A DNA stretch of 64,000 nt from Mesorhizobium ciceri WSM4083 (GCF_000519305.1 NZ_JAFG01000008.1:186001-250000); one strand, 5' to 3'; counted from the first letter of the stretch, positions 8,903 to 17,796 are shown. A program made the numbers and translations. Notes: generated by a model from the letters alone, not told the origin.

Positions 8903-8933
8903 GGCCTACAATCTCAACTTAAGTTGAGGTCAA
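8903..8933 (-). promoter_or_regulatory. SoxR-box-like promoter of the ABM gene
   Basis: Reading the minus strand, TTGACC (8933-8928) is followed by the perfect 16-bp palindrome CTCAACTTAAGTTGAG (8928-8913). A weak -10, TAGGCC (8908-8903), follows at a 19-base spacing. Over-long 19-20 base spacers with a dyad between the boxes are the hallmark of MerR-family activation, and CTCAA/TTGAG ends resemble the SoxR box. The ABM start codon is about 46 bases further on. Confidence 0.6.
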
Positions 8934-8962
8934 GCGCAAAAATCAACTCACACGCCGAACCT

Positions 8963-10843
8963 TCAATTCACCTCAGACGTGCGCCGGCGAACGATGACGC
9001 CGAGCTCGTCGCCCTCGCGGGCGATGCGTAGGCGCTCTTCGGCTTCGGTCGCCTCGCGCTGGCGGTCCCACATCGAGGCGTAGAGGCCATGCTTGCGCAT
9101 CAGCTCGGCATGGGTGCCGCGCTCGGCGATCTGGCCGTCCTGCAGCACGATGATCTCATCGGCCGTGATTACCGTCGACAGGCGGTGGGCGATGACGATG
9201 GTGGTGCGGCCACGGCTGACCAGATCGAGCGCGGCCTGGATCTCCTGCTCGGTGTGGCTGTCGAGTGCCGAGGTCGCTTCATCGAGCATCAGGATCGGCG
9301 GCGCCTTCAAAATGGTGCGGGCGATCGCCACGCGCTGCTTCTCGCCGCCCGAAAGTTTTAGTCCGCGTTCGCCGACCATCGACTTGTAGCCATCGGGCAA
9401 TCGCTCGATGAACGGACCGATCTGGGCAAGTTCGGCGGCCTTGCGCATATCCTCCTCGCTGGCGCCGATGCGGCCGTAGCGGATGTTGTAGGCGATGGTG
9501 TCGTTGAACAGCACGGTGTCCTGCGGCACCATGCCGATCGCGCCGCGCAGGCTCTCCTGCGTCACGTCCCTGATATCCTGGCCGTCGATCAGCACCTGGC
9601 CGCCCTGAACGTCGTAAAAGCGGAACAGAAGCCGCGAGATGGTCGACTTGCCGGCACCCGAGGGCCCGACAATGGCGACGGTCTTGCCGGCCGGCACCTC
9701 GAAGCTGATGCCCTTCAGGATCTTGCGGTTCGGATCATAGGAGAAATGCACGTCGCGGAACTCGACCTTGCCGGCACTGACCGCGAGCGGCCTGGCATCC
9801 GGCTTGTCGACGATCTCCTGCGGCACATCCAAAAGGTCGAACATCTGCTCGATGTCGGTCAGCCCCTGGCGGATTTCGCGGTAGATGAAGCCGATGAAAT
9901 TGAGCGGCACCGACAGCTGCATCAGCATGGCGTTGATGAAGACGAAGTCACCGACCGTCTGCGTGCCGGCCTGCACTTCAAGTGCCGACATGCACATGAC
10001 GATAACGGTGCCGAGGCCGAAGATGATGCCCTGGCCGAAATTCAGCCAGCCAAGCGAGGTCCAGATGCGCGTCGCGGCGACCTCGTAGCGTGCCATCGAG
10101 CGGTCGAAGCGCTCGGCTTCCATGCTTTCGTTGTTGAAATATTTGACCGTTTCGTAATTGAGCAGCGAGTCGATCGCCTTGGTGTTGGCGTCGGTGTCGC
10201 TGTCGTTCATGTCGCGGCGGATCGAGATGCGCCAGTCGCTGGCGCGGACCGTGAACCAGACATAGACCCAGACGGTGACCGCGACGACGACTACGTATTT
10301 CCAGCCATAGGTGTAGGCGAAGATGCCGGTTGTCAGCGCGAATTCGAGAATGGTCGGCGCCGTGTTGAGCATGATGAAGCGCACGATCGTCTCGATGCCC
10401 TTGGTGCCGCGCTCGATGATGCGCGACAGGCCGCCGGTGCGGCGCTCCAAGTGGAAGCGCAGCGACAGTTGGTGCATGTGAACGAAGGTACGGAAAGCGA
10501 GCTGGCGTACCGCGTACTGACCGACGCGGGCAAACAGCGCATCGCGCAACTGATTGAAGCCAAGCTGCACCAGCCGCACGACATTGTAGGCGACGACCAG
10601 CATGACCGGCGCCAGCAGGAAACTCGGCAGCGGCGGCACCGATTTGGCGTCGCCGGCCAGCGCGTCGGTCGCCCATTTGAAGAAATAGGGACCTGCGACC
10701 AGCGTCAGCTTGGCGACGACCAGCAACAGGGTCGCCCAGGTGACCCGGGCTCTCAGATCGGCGCGATCCGCCGGCCACATATAGGGCCACAAATTGAGCA
10801 GCGTCTTGAAGGTCGAGGAGTCGGAGACGGTTTTTTCGGCCAT
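8963..10843 (-). CDS. Atm1-type ABC exporter (fused permease and ATPase)
   Basis: A 626-residue half-transporter. The type I exporter membrane domain covers about residues 30-340, with six helices including RVTWATLLLVVAKLTLVAG. The ATPase follows: Walker A GPSGAGKS, signature LSGGEKQRVAIART, Walker B ILMLDEATSALD and the H-loop VIAHRLSTV. It resembles Atm1/HMT1 transporters that export glutathione-linked sulfur or metal species from the cytoplasm. I chose the ATG at 10843 (MAEKTVSDSSTF), which has a purine-rich AAGAAGAAGG upstream. It lies 22 bases after a Cys-rich ArsR regulator, so metal-responsive expression is likely. Confidence 0.9.
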   Translation of the reverse strand: MAEKTVSDSSTFKTLLNLWPYMWPADRADLRARVTWATLLLVVAKLTLVAGPYFFKWATDALAGDAKSVPPLPSFLLAPVMLVVAYNVVRLVQLGFNQLRDALFARVGQYAVRQLAFRTFVHMHQLSLRFHLERRTGGLSRIIERGTKGIETIVRFIMLNTAPTILEFALTTGIFAYTYGWKYVVVVAVTVWVYVWFTVRASDWRISIRRDMNDSDTDANTKAIDSLLNYETVKYFNNESMEAERFDRSMARYEVAATRIWTSLGWLNFGQGIIFGLGTVIVMCMSALEVQAGTQTVGDFVFINAMLMQLSVPLNFIGFIYREIRQGLTDIEQMFDLLDVPQEIVDKPDARPLAVSAGKVEFRDVHFSYDPNRKILKGISFEVPAGKTVAIVGPSGAGKSTISRLLFRFYDVQGGQVLIDGQDIRDVTQESLRGAIGMVPQDTVLFNDTIAYNIRYGRIGASEEDMRKAAELAQIGPFIERLPDGYKSMVGERGLKLSGGEKQRVAIARTILKAPPILMLDEATSALDSHTEQEIQAALDLVSRGRTTIVIAHRLSTVITADEIIVLQDGQIAERGTHAELMRKHGLYASMWDRQREATEAEERLRIAREGDELGVIVRRRTSEVN

Positions 10844-10865
10844 TTTTGGCGCCTTCTTCTTATTT

Positions 10866-11198
10866 TCAGCGGCCGGAGCAGCAGGAATTGACGAGAGCGG
10901 CCACCGATGCGGAGATATCGGCGAGCGCGGCATGGTCGATCGCATAGCGCGAGCGCTGGCGATCGGGCTCGAAGCGAACCAGCCCGGCTTCGACCAGTAT
11001 TTTCAGATGTTGTGACACGGTGGACTGCGCCAGATCGAACCGATCGACGACCTCGCGGCAGCAGCAGGAATTGCTCGTCGATAGGTGTTTCAGGATTTCG
11101 ATCCGCGCCGGATGGGAGAGCGCTGCAAGTCGGGCGGCGACCGCACGGCTGTCCGGACCGCCGCATGACGCATTTGTTTCCATCAGGGATTCTGCCAT
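10866..11198 (-). CDS. ArsR/SmtB-family metal-sensing-like regulator
   Basis: A 110-residue winged-helix repressor. The helix-turn-helix core is ALSHPARIEILKHLS then FDLAQSTVSQHLKILVEAGL. It is unusually Cys-rich: C12, three consecutive Cys at 45-47 in the position of the alpha3 metal site of ArsR/SmtB proteins, and C106-C107 near the C-terminus. This arrangement suggests thiol coordination of a soft metal or metalloid, or redox sensing. The gene is upstream of, and in the same direction as, the Atm1-type exporter. An alternative start is Met6 (11183). Confidence 0.86.
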   Translation of the reverse strand: MAESLMETNASCGGPDSRAVAARLAALSHPARIEILKHLSTSNSCCCREVVDRFDLAQSTVSQHLKILVEAGLVRFEPDRQRSRYAIDHAALADISASVAALVNSCCSGR

Positions 11199-11295
11199 CG
11201 TTCATCGGCGATAGACGATGAACGGGCACGGGGCAAGCTAACCATATGGGCAGAGCGCCGGAACCGCCAATCGCTCAACCGTCGGCGCTCAAACC

Positions 11296-12783
11296 CTACT
11301 GCGTCTTGGCCGGCGCTGTCGTTGCCTGCTCGCCCATCGCCTTGAGGTCGGCGGCTTCGCCTTCCTTCGACTTTTCCGGGACCTTGAACACCTGCCCCGG
11401 CCAGATGCGGTCGGGATCGCTGATCTGGTCCTGGTTGGCGAGGTAGATGGTCGAGAAGCGCACGCCATGGCCATAGACGCGCCGCGAGATCCGCCAAAGC
11501 GTGTCGTTGCGGCGGATGATGACGGCGCCGTCGGCATGTTCGAGCTTGGGGGCCACGGTCTCGGGCACATCGCTCGGCGGCGTCGCTTCCGCCACAACGG
11601 CCGGAGCCTCGGTGGCGGGAGCAGGCGTCGTGGCCGGTGCCGTTTCGGCAGGCGCGGCGGCAACGGCTGGCGCCTCGGCAGCCGGAGGCGCTTCGGCGGC
11701 GGGTTCGGCAGGCTTGGGCTCGGCAGGCTTGGGCTCCGAGGGCGCCACGGCGGCGACCGCTTCGCCGGGCTCACGCTCGAACGGTACGGCCGCGCGGGCC
11801 ACAACTGTCACACCGTTGGCATCGAGGCCGTCGACATGGATTGTGTAGCTGCCGACCGGAATGTCGCGCGTCGCCTCGACCAGGAAATGACCATCCGGCG
11901 ACGTCTGCGCATCACCGAGCAGGATGTCGTTGGCATAGGCGCGCACCTTGCGGCCGGCATCGGCGAGGCCGGCCACAAAAATCTTGCTGCCGTCGATCTC
12001 GACCGCTTCGACGACGATCTTGGGCTCGGTCACGCCCGCAGCGGGCGGCGCCGCCGGCGCTGCAGGAGCCGGTGCTGCGTCGACCACGGCTGGCGCTGGG
12101 GCGGCTGGTGCCGGAGCACTTGCAGGCGCTTCGGCTGCGGGAGCAGCCGGCTTTGCCGCGGGTGCGGGAACGGTTAGCAATTCGGCCGGCTTGCCCGGCT
12201 CCTCGACCATGGCCAGCACCTGCCCAGCCGCATCCTTGGGAACCGAAACGACGGCGGTCTGCACCGAGGGCGTCACGACATCGCCCGTGGTCGCGCGCAG
12301 CGCGATCGTATAATCACCGGGCTTCAGCGGATCATCGAGAATGATAACGAAGGCGCCATCGGGACCAGCGACCGTCGAGCCAAGCACCGTCGAGCCGTTG
12401 AGGATCTCGACCTTGGCATTGGGCGCCGCATTGCCGGCGACGACAATCGAGCCATTGCTTTCGACGCGCACGACATCGAAGGATGGTGTGATCGGGCCGG
12501 CCGCAGCCGGCGCTGCCGGAGCCGCCGCATCCGTTGCCGGTGAGGCTGGTGCCGTTGCCTGGGGCACCACGGCGGGGGCAGCCGGGACCTCCGCTGGTGG
12601 CAGCCGCGCTTCCGTGCCGGGATCGGCCGGTTTCGGCGCCGCGGGCGGCGTCAGCGCCGCCACGTTCGCCGGCGGCGTGGGATTGAGATACGGGTCGAGT
12701 GCGCCCGATACATAGGCGGTTCCCGCGGCCGCAACGGTCCCACCCGCTGCGAACAGGAACGCCTTCAGTGGATTAATCGCCAT
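11296..12783 (-). CDS. LysM-domain envelope protein with Pro/Ala-rich linkers
   Basis: A 495-residue protein. The N-terminus has one hydrophobic segment (AFLFAAGGTVAAAGTAYVSG), which could be a membrane anchor or signal. Long Pro/Ala/Glu linkers separate two Ig-like beta domains (roughly residues 100-190 and 255-335). The C-terminal LysM (about 430-480, IIRRNDTLWRISRRVYG) binds peptidoglycan glycans. It probably spans the periplasm and associates with the cell wall. The repeated low-complexity segments (AEPKPAEPKPAE type) would vary quickly. It is divergent from the LOG gene. Confidence 0.85.
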   Translation of the reverse strand: MAINPLKAFLFAAGGTVAAAGTAYVSGALDPYLNPTPPANVAALTPPAAPKPADPGTEARLPPAEVPAAPAVVPQATAPASPATDAAAPAAPAAAGPITPSFDVVRVESNGSIVVAGNAAPNAKVEILNGSTVLGSTVAGPDGAFVIILDDPLKPGDYTIALRATTGDVVTPSVQTAVVSVPKDAAGQVLAMVEEPGKPAELLTVPAPAAKPAAPAAEAPASAPAPAAPAPAVVDAAPAPAAPAAPPAAGVTEPKIVVEAVEIDGSKIFVAGLADAGRKVRAYANDILLGDAQTSPDGHFLVEATRDIPVGSYTIHVDGLDANGVTVVARAAVPFEREPGEAVAAVAPSEPKPAEPKPAEPAAEAPPAAEAPAVAAAPAETAPATTPAPATEAPAVVAEATPPSDVPETVAPKLEHADGAVIIRRNDTLWRISRRVYGHGVRFSTIYLANQDQISDPDRIWPGQVFKVPEKSKEGEAADLKAMGEQATTAPAKTQ

Positions 12784-12833
12784 ATTTCCCTACCCCTTAG
12801 CCACCTAACGCCGGTCTAGCCTGTTTTGCCAAT

Positions 12834-12874
12834 GCCGACAAGAAAAACGGGCCGACAAGAAAAAGCCCGGGCTT
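12834..12874. repeat. Tandem 14-base repeat and palindrome in divergent control region
   Basis: GCCGACAAGAAAAA occurs at 12834-12847 and again at 12851-12864 (period 17 bases). It runs into the perfect palindrome AAGCCCGGGCTT (12863-12874). It lies between the divergent LysM and LOG genes and may be a regulator site or part of an RNA leader. Confidence 0.5.
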
Positions 12875-12926
12875 GTTGACCCTTGGGACTTGACCGCGCT
12901 TTCAGACCCAATCACCAATCATCGGC

Positions 12927-13538
12927 ATGAACACGATTCGATCCGTCTGCGTCTATTGCGGCTCGTCTCCGGGCCGCGATGAAACCTATATCAAGGCCGG
13001 ACACCTGCTCGGACGCTCGATTGCCAAAGCGGGACTGCGGCTGGTCTATGGCGGCGGCACCAAAGGCATCATGGGCGCTGTCGCCGAAGGCGCGCTCAAG
13101 GCCGGCGGCAAGGTGACGGGCATCATTCCGCGCTTCCTGATCAACAAGGAGGCGACCGAAACCGCGCTTGACCGGCTTGATGAACTCTTGATCACCGACA
13201 ACATGCACGAGCGCAAACATAAGATGTTCGAGAAATCCGACGCCTTTGTGGCGCTGCCGGGTGGCATCGGCACGGTCGAGGAGATCATTGAGATCATGAC
13301 CTGGGGGCAGCTCGGCCATCATCGCAAGCCGATCGTCTTCGGCAATGTCGGCGGATTCTGGGATCCGATGCTGGCGCTGCTCGATCACATGGCCGCCGAG
13401 GGCTTCATCCACACCGCGCAACGGGTCAAGCCGCTGGTCGTCGACGACCCCGAAGCAATCGTCGCCGCCATTATGGTGGCAGGGTCCTCCGTCGACGCCC
13501 CGACCGAGGGCGTGCAATCGGTGATAGACAAAATGTAG
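12927..13538 (+). CDS. LOG family protein (nucleoside 5'-monophosphate phosphoribohydrolase)
   Basis: A 203-residue Rossmann-like protein of the TIGR00730/LOG family. It has VCVYCGSSPG at the N-terminus, LVYGGGTKGIMG, and the signature PGGIGTVEEI around residue 110. Characterised members release the free base from cytokinin riboside or AMP-type nucleotides. In a plant-associated bacterium a cytokinin-activating role is possible but not shown by sequence; generic nucleotide salvage is equally likely. Confidence 0.88.
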   Translation: MNTIRSVCVYCGSSPGRDETYIKAGHLLGRSIAKAGLRLVYGGGTKGIMGAVAEGALKAGGKVTGIIPRFLINKEATETALDRLDELLITDNMHERKHKMFEKSDAFVALPGGIGTVEEIIEIMTWGQLGHHRKPIVFGNVGGFWDPMLALLDHMAAEGFIHTAQRVKPLVVDDPEAIVAAIMVAGSSVDAPTEGVQSVIDKM

Positions 13539-13549
13539 GGGAGTAAGGG

Positions 13550-13612
13550 AATAGGGCAGTAAGGCAGTATGTGGATCGCCTGGAGTCTACTGCCCTACTG
13601 CCCTACTGCCCT
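13550..13612. repeat. Inverted repeat of GGGCAGTA units between convergent genes
   Basis: GGGCAGTAAGGCAGTA on the left pairs with TACTGCCCTACTGCCC on the right (15 of 16 bases). The right side carries a third CTACTGCC unit. The hairpin lies between the convergent LOG gene and a LysR gene and overlaps the last codons of the LysR gene. It could act as a bidirectional terminator. Confidence 0.55.
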
Positions 13613-14495
13613 CTTCCTCCGCAGCCTGCCGCAAATCCCCAATCACCGCCCGCCGATCCTGCCGCCGCCAGGCGAGATGGATGGCTACGCTGCGCTTAAA
13701 CCAGGGAAGGTCGCGGAAGACGATCCCCGACGGCGCGGCGGCACGCAGGCTGGCTTGCACCGTCGCCAGGCCGAGACCCGCGCTGACAAGGCCGAGCGAG
13801 GTCAGCGGGTCCGCCGTCTCATAGGCGATGCCGGGCACGAAGCCGGCTTCGATGCAAGCGGCAAGGAACTGGCCGCGATTGGTGTCGGCGGGCTGACGCA
13901 CCACGGTGATCCAGGTGCGGCCGTCGAGATGATGCGGGCGGATGTCGGCGACAGCGGCGAGCGCATCGCCATCGGGTATCGCCAGCACCAGCGGCTCGCG
14001 CCGGACCAGCATCGAGGCAATTTCGGGATAGTCGGCCGGTGGCGGCGAATAGACCAGGCCGAGATCGAGTGTGCGCTGGCGCAGCCCTTCCAACTGCGCG
14101 GCGGAGCGCAGGCTCATCAGGCTGAGATGCAATTGCGGCCGGTCGCGGCGGAACTGCCTGAGCATCCCAGCGACAAGCCCGGCATGAACGGCGCCTTCGA
14201 CATAGCCGATGGCGAGCCGGCCGACGGCGCCGCTGGCCAGGTTGCGGCCGAACTCCTCCAAACGTCGCGCATTGGACAGCAGCGCGCGGGCCTCGACGAG
14301 GAAGGCGCGGCCCTCGGCGTTGAGGTGGACCCGCTGCTTCGATCTTTCAAAGAGGGAAACACCCAACTGCTCCTCAAGCTGGATGATCTGCCGGCTGAGT
14401 GGCGACTGAGAAATATGCAGCATTTCGGCGGCGCGCCCGACATTGCCGGTTTCGGCGACGGTGACGAAATAGCGGAGCTGACGCAGATCGAACAT
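13587..14495 (-). CDS. LysR-family transcriptional regulator
   Basis: A 302-residue LTTR of the CatM/BenM-like type. The helix-turn-helix is MFDLRQLRYFVTVAETGNVG then AAEMLHISQSPLSRQIIQLEE. I chose the ATG at 14495 because the sequence upstream of it has no family similarity. It is divergent from a muconolactone-isomerase-like gene whose start is 108 bases away, the classical arrangement for an LTTR and its aromatic-catabolism target. Its last codons lie in a hairpin-forming repeat. Confidence 0.9.
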   Translation of the reverse strand: MFDLRQLRYFVTVAETGNVGRAAEMLHISQSPLSRQIIQLEEQLGVSLFERSKQRVHLNAEGRAFLVEARALLSNARRLEEFGRNLASGAVGRLAIGYVEGAVHAGLVAGMLRQFRRDRPQLHLSLMSLRSAAQLEGLRQRTLDLGLVYSPPPADYPEIASMLVRREPLVLAIPDGDALAAVADIRPHHLDGRTWITVVRQPADTNRGQFLAACIEAGFVPGIAYETADPLTSLGLVSAGLGLATVQASLRAAAPSGIVFRDLPWFKRSVAIHLAWRRQDRRAVIGDLRQAAEEEGSRAVGQ

Positions 14496-14603
14496 TTTTC
14501 TCCAGGCTCCAGTCCCGCCAGGTCTCAACTTTAGCCTAATCAGTCTTGGACAGTCTGACCAGCGGGAGCGATAGTTCGGGCCATCCAACCAAAGGAGATC
14601 GCC

Positions 14604-14894
14604 ATGCAGTTCTTTGCCCTTCTCACCCGCAACACCGAAAAATTTGCCGATGCCGATTTCGCGCCACTGCTGCCCAGCGAAGCCGAACAGCGGCGCACGC
14701 TCTACGCCGAAGGGGCGATACGCCAGGTGTGGAACCGAGGCGACATCCCGGGCAGCGGCATGATGCTCGAGGCTGCTGACGATGCAGAGGTTCGCGCCCA
14801 CCTCGCCACCTTGCCTTTGGTCAAGGCCGGCATGATGGACATTGCCGCAATCGTGCCGCTCAAGCCCTACCCCGGCTTCGGCCCGAAGCACTGA
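14604..14894 (+). CDS. Muconolactone delta-isomerase-like / YciI-like small protein
   Basis: A 96-residue ferredoxin-like fold protein beginning MQFFALLTRNTEKFADADF. It resembles small muconolactone isomerase/YCII-type proteins with a dimeric alpha/beta barrel. AAAGGAG lies nine bases before the ATG. Control by the divergent LysR regulator is likely. The true substrate is unknown, because no other catechol-pathway gene lies nearby. Confidence 0.7.
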   Translation: MQFFALLTRNTEKFADADFAPLLPSEAEQRRTLYAEGAIRQVWNRGDIPGSGMMLEAADDAEVRAHLATLPLVKAGMMDIAAIVPLKPYPGFGPKH

Positions 14895-14902
14895 CCGGGG
14901 CA

Positions 14903-14938
14903 CAATCCGGGGGTGGCGAAGGCGTCACCACCGGATTG
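14903..14938. terminator. Hairpin after the isomerase-like gene
   Basis: CAATCCGG...CCGGATTG with an inner GGTGG/CACC pairing forms a long stem eight bases after the stop codon. No U-tract follows, so termination efficiency is uncertain. Confidence 0.4.
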
Positions 14939-15071
14939 ACGTAGGTGATCGACAGACTGTGATCTTCTGTCAAGAAACCGTCACACGAAACCGGGTTCGC
15001 TCGTGCTAGAAATCAAGGCCAGGCAGCCGCCCTGCGGTGCCATCTTCGGAACATGCATCTGGCACCGCCCC

Positions 15072-16070
15072 ATGGATATCACTCTCGCCCCGGAAGGCAC
15101 CGACCTGTCGCCTTACCTGCCCGACGAGCACGGACTGTTCTTCATCTATCATTTCACCGCTGAGGGCGTGCGAACCAGGGACGCCGCCGCCGCGCACTGG
15201 ACATGGCGCAGCTACCAGCTTTCCGACATGCGGGCCCGCCATGAGATCGGCGCCGATCAGGCTTTGCCGGCACCGGTGCGCGAAGCTTTCCTGTCCGCCA
15301 GCCATGGCTGCCACATCGACCTCGAGGACGACTGGCTCTATGGCGATCTGCCGGACCTGCGCCATGACTATTCGGCGGAAGCGGGCGGGCTTGGCCATTT
15401 CCGCTTCGCGCTCAACGACACGATGCTGGTCGGCGCCCGCAAGCAACCGCTGCAGTCGGTCGACAACATCCGCAAGGCGATCGAGAATGGATCGCGCAAG
15501 TTCCGCTCGCCGGCCGAGTTGATCGAGGCGGTTGTCGGCCAGTCTTTTGACGGCATGGTGGCTGAACTTGCGGCACTCGGCGACAGCCTCGACGGGATCG
15601 AGGATCGCATCGTCTGCGACGCATGGCACAATGAACGGCAATCCCTCGTCGACGCGCGCCGGCATCTGGTGGTGATCCACAGGCAGATGGCGACGCTGAC
15701 CAATCTGTTTCGCCATCTCGACCACTCGCACCGTAACGACCTGCCCGACAGCATCAACGACATGGCCGCGCGTCTTTCACACAGGGCGCAGACGCTGCAC
15801 TATGATGGCGAACAATTGCAGGCACGCGCCCGGCTGTTGCAGGACGAGCTTATGGCCAAGCTGACGACGCAGTCGAACCGGCTGCTGTACGTACTGTCGG
15901 TGATGACGGCGGTGCTGTTGCCGATGACCATCATCTCGGGCCTGTTCGGCATGAATGTCGGCGGCCTGCCGCTGGTCGACACGCCAATGGGCTTCTGGGT
16001 GGTGACGGCGGTAGCGATGGTGATCGCGGGCGCGACCTATCTCTTTGTCAGGCGGCTCGGACAGATGTAA
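15072..16070 (+). CDS. CorA-family divalent metal transporter, ZntB-like
   Basis: A 332-residue protein with a large cytoplasmic N-terminal domain and two C-terminal transmembrane helices. The second follows the GMN signature in GLFGMNVGGLPLVD. The long helix region around residues 170-260 (HRQMATLTNLFRHL) forms the CorA funnel. The acidic loop and lack of the Mg-type YGMNF context favour the ZntB branch, which moves zinc. I chose the ATG at 15072 (MDITLAPEG) over an upstream GTG/Cys-rich extension. Confidence 0.88.
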   Translation: MDITLAPEGTDLSPYLPDEHGLFFIYHFTAEGVRTRDAAAAHWTWRSYQLSDMRARHEIGADQALPAPVREAFLSASHGCHIDLEDDWLYGDLPDLRHDYSAEAGGLGHFRFALNDTMLVGARKQPLQSVDNIRKAIENGSRKFRSPAELIEAVVGQSFDGMVAELAALGDSLDGIEDRIVCDAWHNERQSLVDARRHLVVIHRQMATLTNLFRHLDHSHRNDLPDSINDMAARLSHRAQTLHYDGEQLQARARLLQDELMAKLTTQSNRLLYVLSVMTAVLLPMTIISGLFGMNVGGLPLVDTPMGFWVVTAVAMVIAGATYLFVRRLGQM

Positions 16071-16087
16071 CGCCCGCCCGGCGACTT

Positions 16088-16774
16088 TCACGCCGAGGCG
16101 CGAAGATCCTCGATGACGGTGCCGGCGGCGGCGGCTTCCGCTTCGTGGTCGGGCTCGCGCCAGGTCTCGGCCAAGCCAGCCGCATACCATTCGCGCATCG
16201 CCGGCAGGGCAATCAATTGCGTTGGATAGGCTGCAGCCGCACCCTCGAAGGAGAGCCCATAGGACTGGGCGCGGAACGCCACAGGGGCAAAGAAAGCGTC
16301 GACGGCGGTGAAATGAGCGCCGGCCAGAAACGGCCCGCCGAAACGGGCAAGGCCATCGTTCCAGAGATCGCCGAGGCGAAAGATGTCCTGCTTCAGCGCA
16401 TCGGACATCGGAAACGGCTTTACCCGCACGCCGCAATTCATCGGACAGGCGCCGCGCAATGCGGTGAAGCTTGAATGCATCTCGGCGGCGGCCGAGCGTG
16501 CCCAGGCGCGCGCCTTGGCTTCGATGGGCCACACACCATGATGGCGCTCCGCAAGATACTCGGTGATGGCCAGCGAATCCCAGACCGCCCAACCATCGTC
16601 GATCAGGCACGGCACCCGGCCACTCGGGGAGAACGGCCGGTAGAGGCTCCAACTCGATCCGGTCGGGAATGGCGTCAGCCGTTCCTCGAACGGGATGTTC
16701 AGCTCTCGCATCAACACCCAGGGCCGCAGCGACCATGAGGAATAATTCTTGTTGGCGATATGCAGCAGGTACAT
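16088..16774 (-). CDS. Glutathione S-transferase family protein
   Basis: A 228-residue GST. The thioredoxin-like N-terminal domain reads YLLHIANKNYSSWSLRPWV, and the catalytic Ser/Tyr is likely in NYSSWS. GRVPCLIDDG and WDSLAITEYLAE are the glutathione-binding cis-Pro loop and SNAIL-type segment. The C-terminal helical domain follows. It starts nine bases after the rarD stop codon on the same strand, so the two are probably one operon. Confidence 0.87.
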   Translation of the reverse strand: MYLLHIANKNYSSWSLRPWVLMRELNIPFEERLTPFPTGSSWSLYRPFSPSGRVPCLIDDGWAVWDSLAITEYLAERHHGVWPIEAKARAWARSAAAEMHSSFTALRGACPMNCGVRVKPFPMSDALKQDIFRLGDLWNDGLARFGGPFLAGAHFTAVDAFFAPVAFRAQSYGLSFEGAAAAYPTQLIALPAMREWYAAGLAETWREPDHEAEAAAAGTVIEDLRASA

Positions 16775-16783
16775 AGGAGATCC

Positions 16784-17713
16784 TTACCTTGCAGCCGGCA
16801 CCGCCGGCCGGATCTCGCGGCCACGGAACATCGACCAGGAATACATCGCGAGCGCTGTCCAGATCAGGCCAAAGGCAATCGCCTGGGTGGTGCCGAAAGG
16901 CTCGTCGAAGATCAGCACGGCGATCAGAAACACAATGGTCGGCGCGATGTACTGCATGATGCCGATGGTGGACAGCCGCAGCAGCCTCGCGCCGAACGCA
17001 AACAGCAGCAGCGGGATCGATGTGACCGGACCGCAGCCGATCAGCAATGCCGTATCGGTGCCACTGCTGGATACGATATGGTCCTGTTCGGTCGCGATTA
17101 GATAGACGATGTAGCCAAGTGCCGGCACCGACAGCAGAAGGACTTCGAGCAAAAATCCCTGGCTCGGTCCGATCGGCAACGTCTTGCGGAAGAAGGCGTA
17201 GGCGGCGAAGGAAAACGCCAGCGCCAGCGACACCCAGGGCAGCTTGCCGCCCTCGACGGTCAGCACCGTGACGGCGACGGCCGCCAGCACCACCGCCGCG
17301 ATCTGCAGCCGGTCGAGCCGCTCGCCCAGCAGCAGCGCGCCGACGACGACGTTGACCAGTGGATTGATGTAGTAGCCGAGCGCTGTCTCGACAGTGCGGT
17401 CGACGGCAATCGCCCAGACATAGATGCCCCAGTTGACCGAAATCAGCGCCGCCGTCAGCGCGGCCATGGCGATGGTGCGCGGCGAACGCAGTGCCGCCTT
17501 GAAATCCGCCGTGCGGCCGGCCCAGATCAGAACGGCGGCGGCGATCGGCACCGACCAGACGATGCGATGGGCAATGACTTCGGCGAGCGGCAGATGAGCG
17601 ACCGCCTTCATGTAGAAGGGCAGCAATCCCCACAAGAGATAGGCGCCGAGCGCCAGCAGAAAGCCGCGCCGGGCCTTGGAATCCGCGTCCAGGGTAATTG
17701 CTTCAGTGGCCAT
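16784..17713 (-). CDS. rarD: RarD-type EamA/DMT permease
   Basis: A 309-residue, ten-helix permease. LALGAYLLWGLLPFYMKAV near the N-terminus and HRIVWSVPIAAAVL are characteristic of the RarD subfamily, and GYYINPLVNVVVGALLLGER is another family block. It was historically linked with chloramphenicol sensitivity; the substrate is unknown. The GST gene follows nine bases downstream. Confidence 0.88.
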   Translation of the reverse strand: MATEAITLDADSKARRGFLLALGAYLLWGLLPFYMKAVAHLPLAEVIAHRIVWSVPIAAAVLIWAGRTADFKAALRSPRTIAMAALTAALISVNWGIYVWAIAVDRTVETALGYYINPLVNVVVGALLLGERLDRLQIAAVVLAAVAVTVLTVEGGKLPWVSLALAFSFAAYAFFRKTLPIGPSQGFLLEVLLLSVPALGYIVYLIATEQDHIVSSSGTDTALLIGCGPVTSIPLLLFAFGARLLRLSTIGIMQYIAPTIVFLIAVLIFDEPFGTTQAIAFGLIWTALAMYSWSMFRGREIRPAVPAAR

Positions 17714-17796
17714 GGGCCAACGCTATGGCCCAGTCACCTTGGCAAGACCATCGCAAAGTTCTGATGGATCAATGGACTTTCGCTGATGGTTCAACC

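Noticed and set aside
9746..10891. Long open frame on the plus strand
   Set aside because: Antisense shadow of the Atm1-type transporter, whose Walker and signature motifs are unmistakable on the other strand.
13551..13612. Possible short CRISPR-like repeats
   Set aside because: The units are 8 bases, adjacent and inverted, with no spacers and no cas genes.
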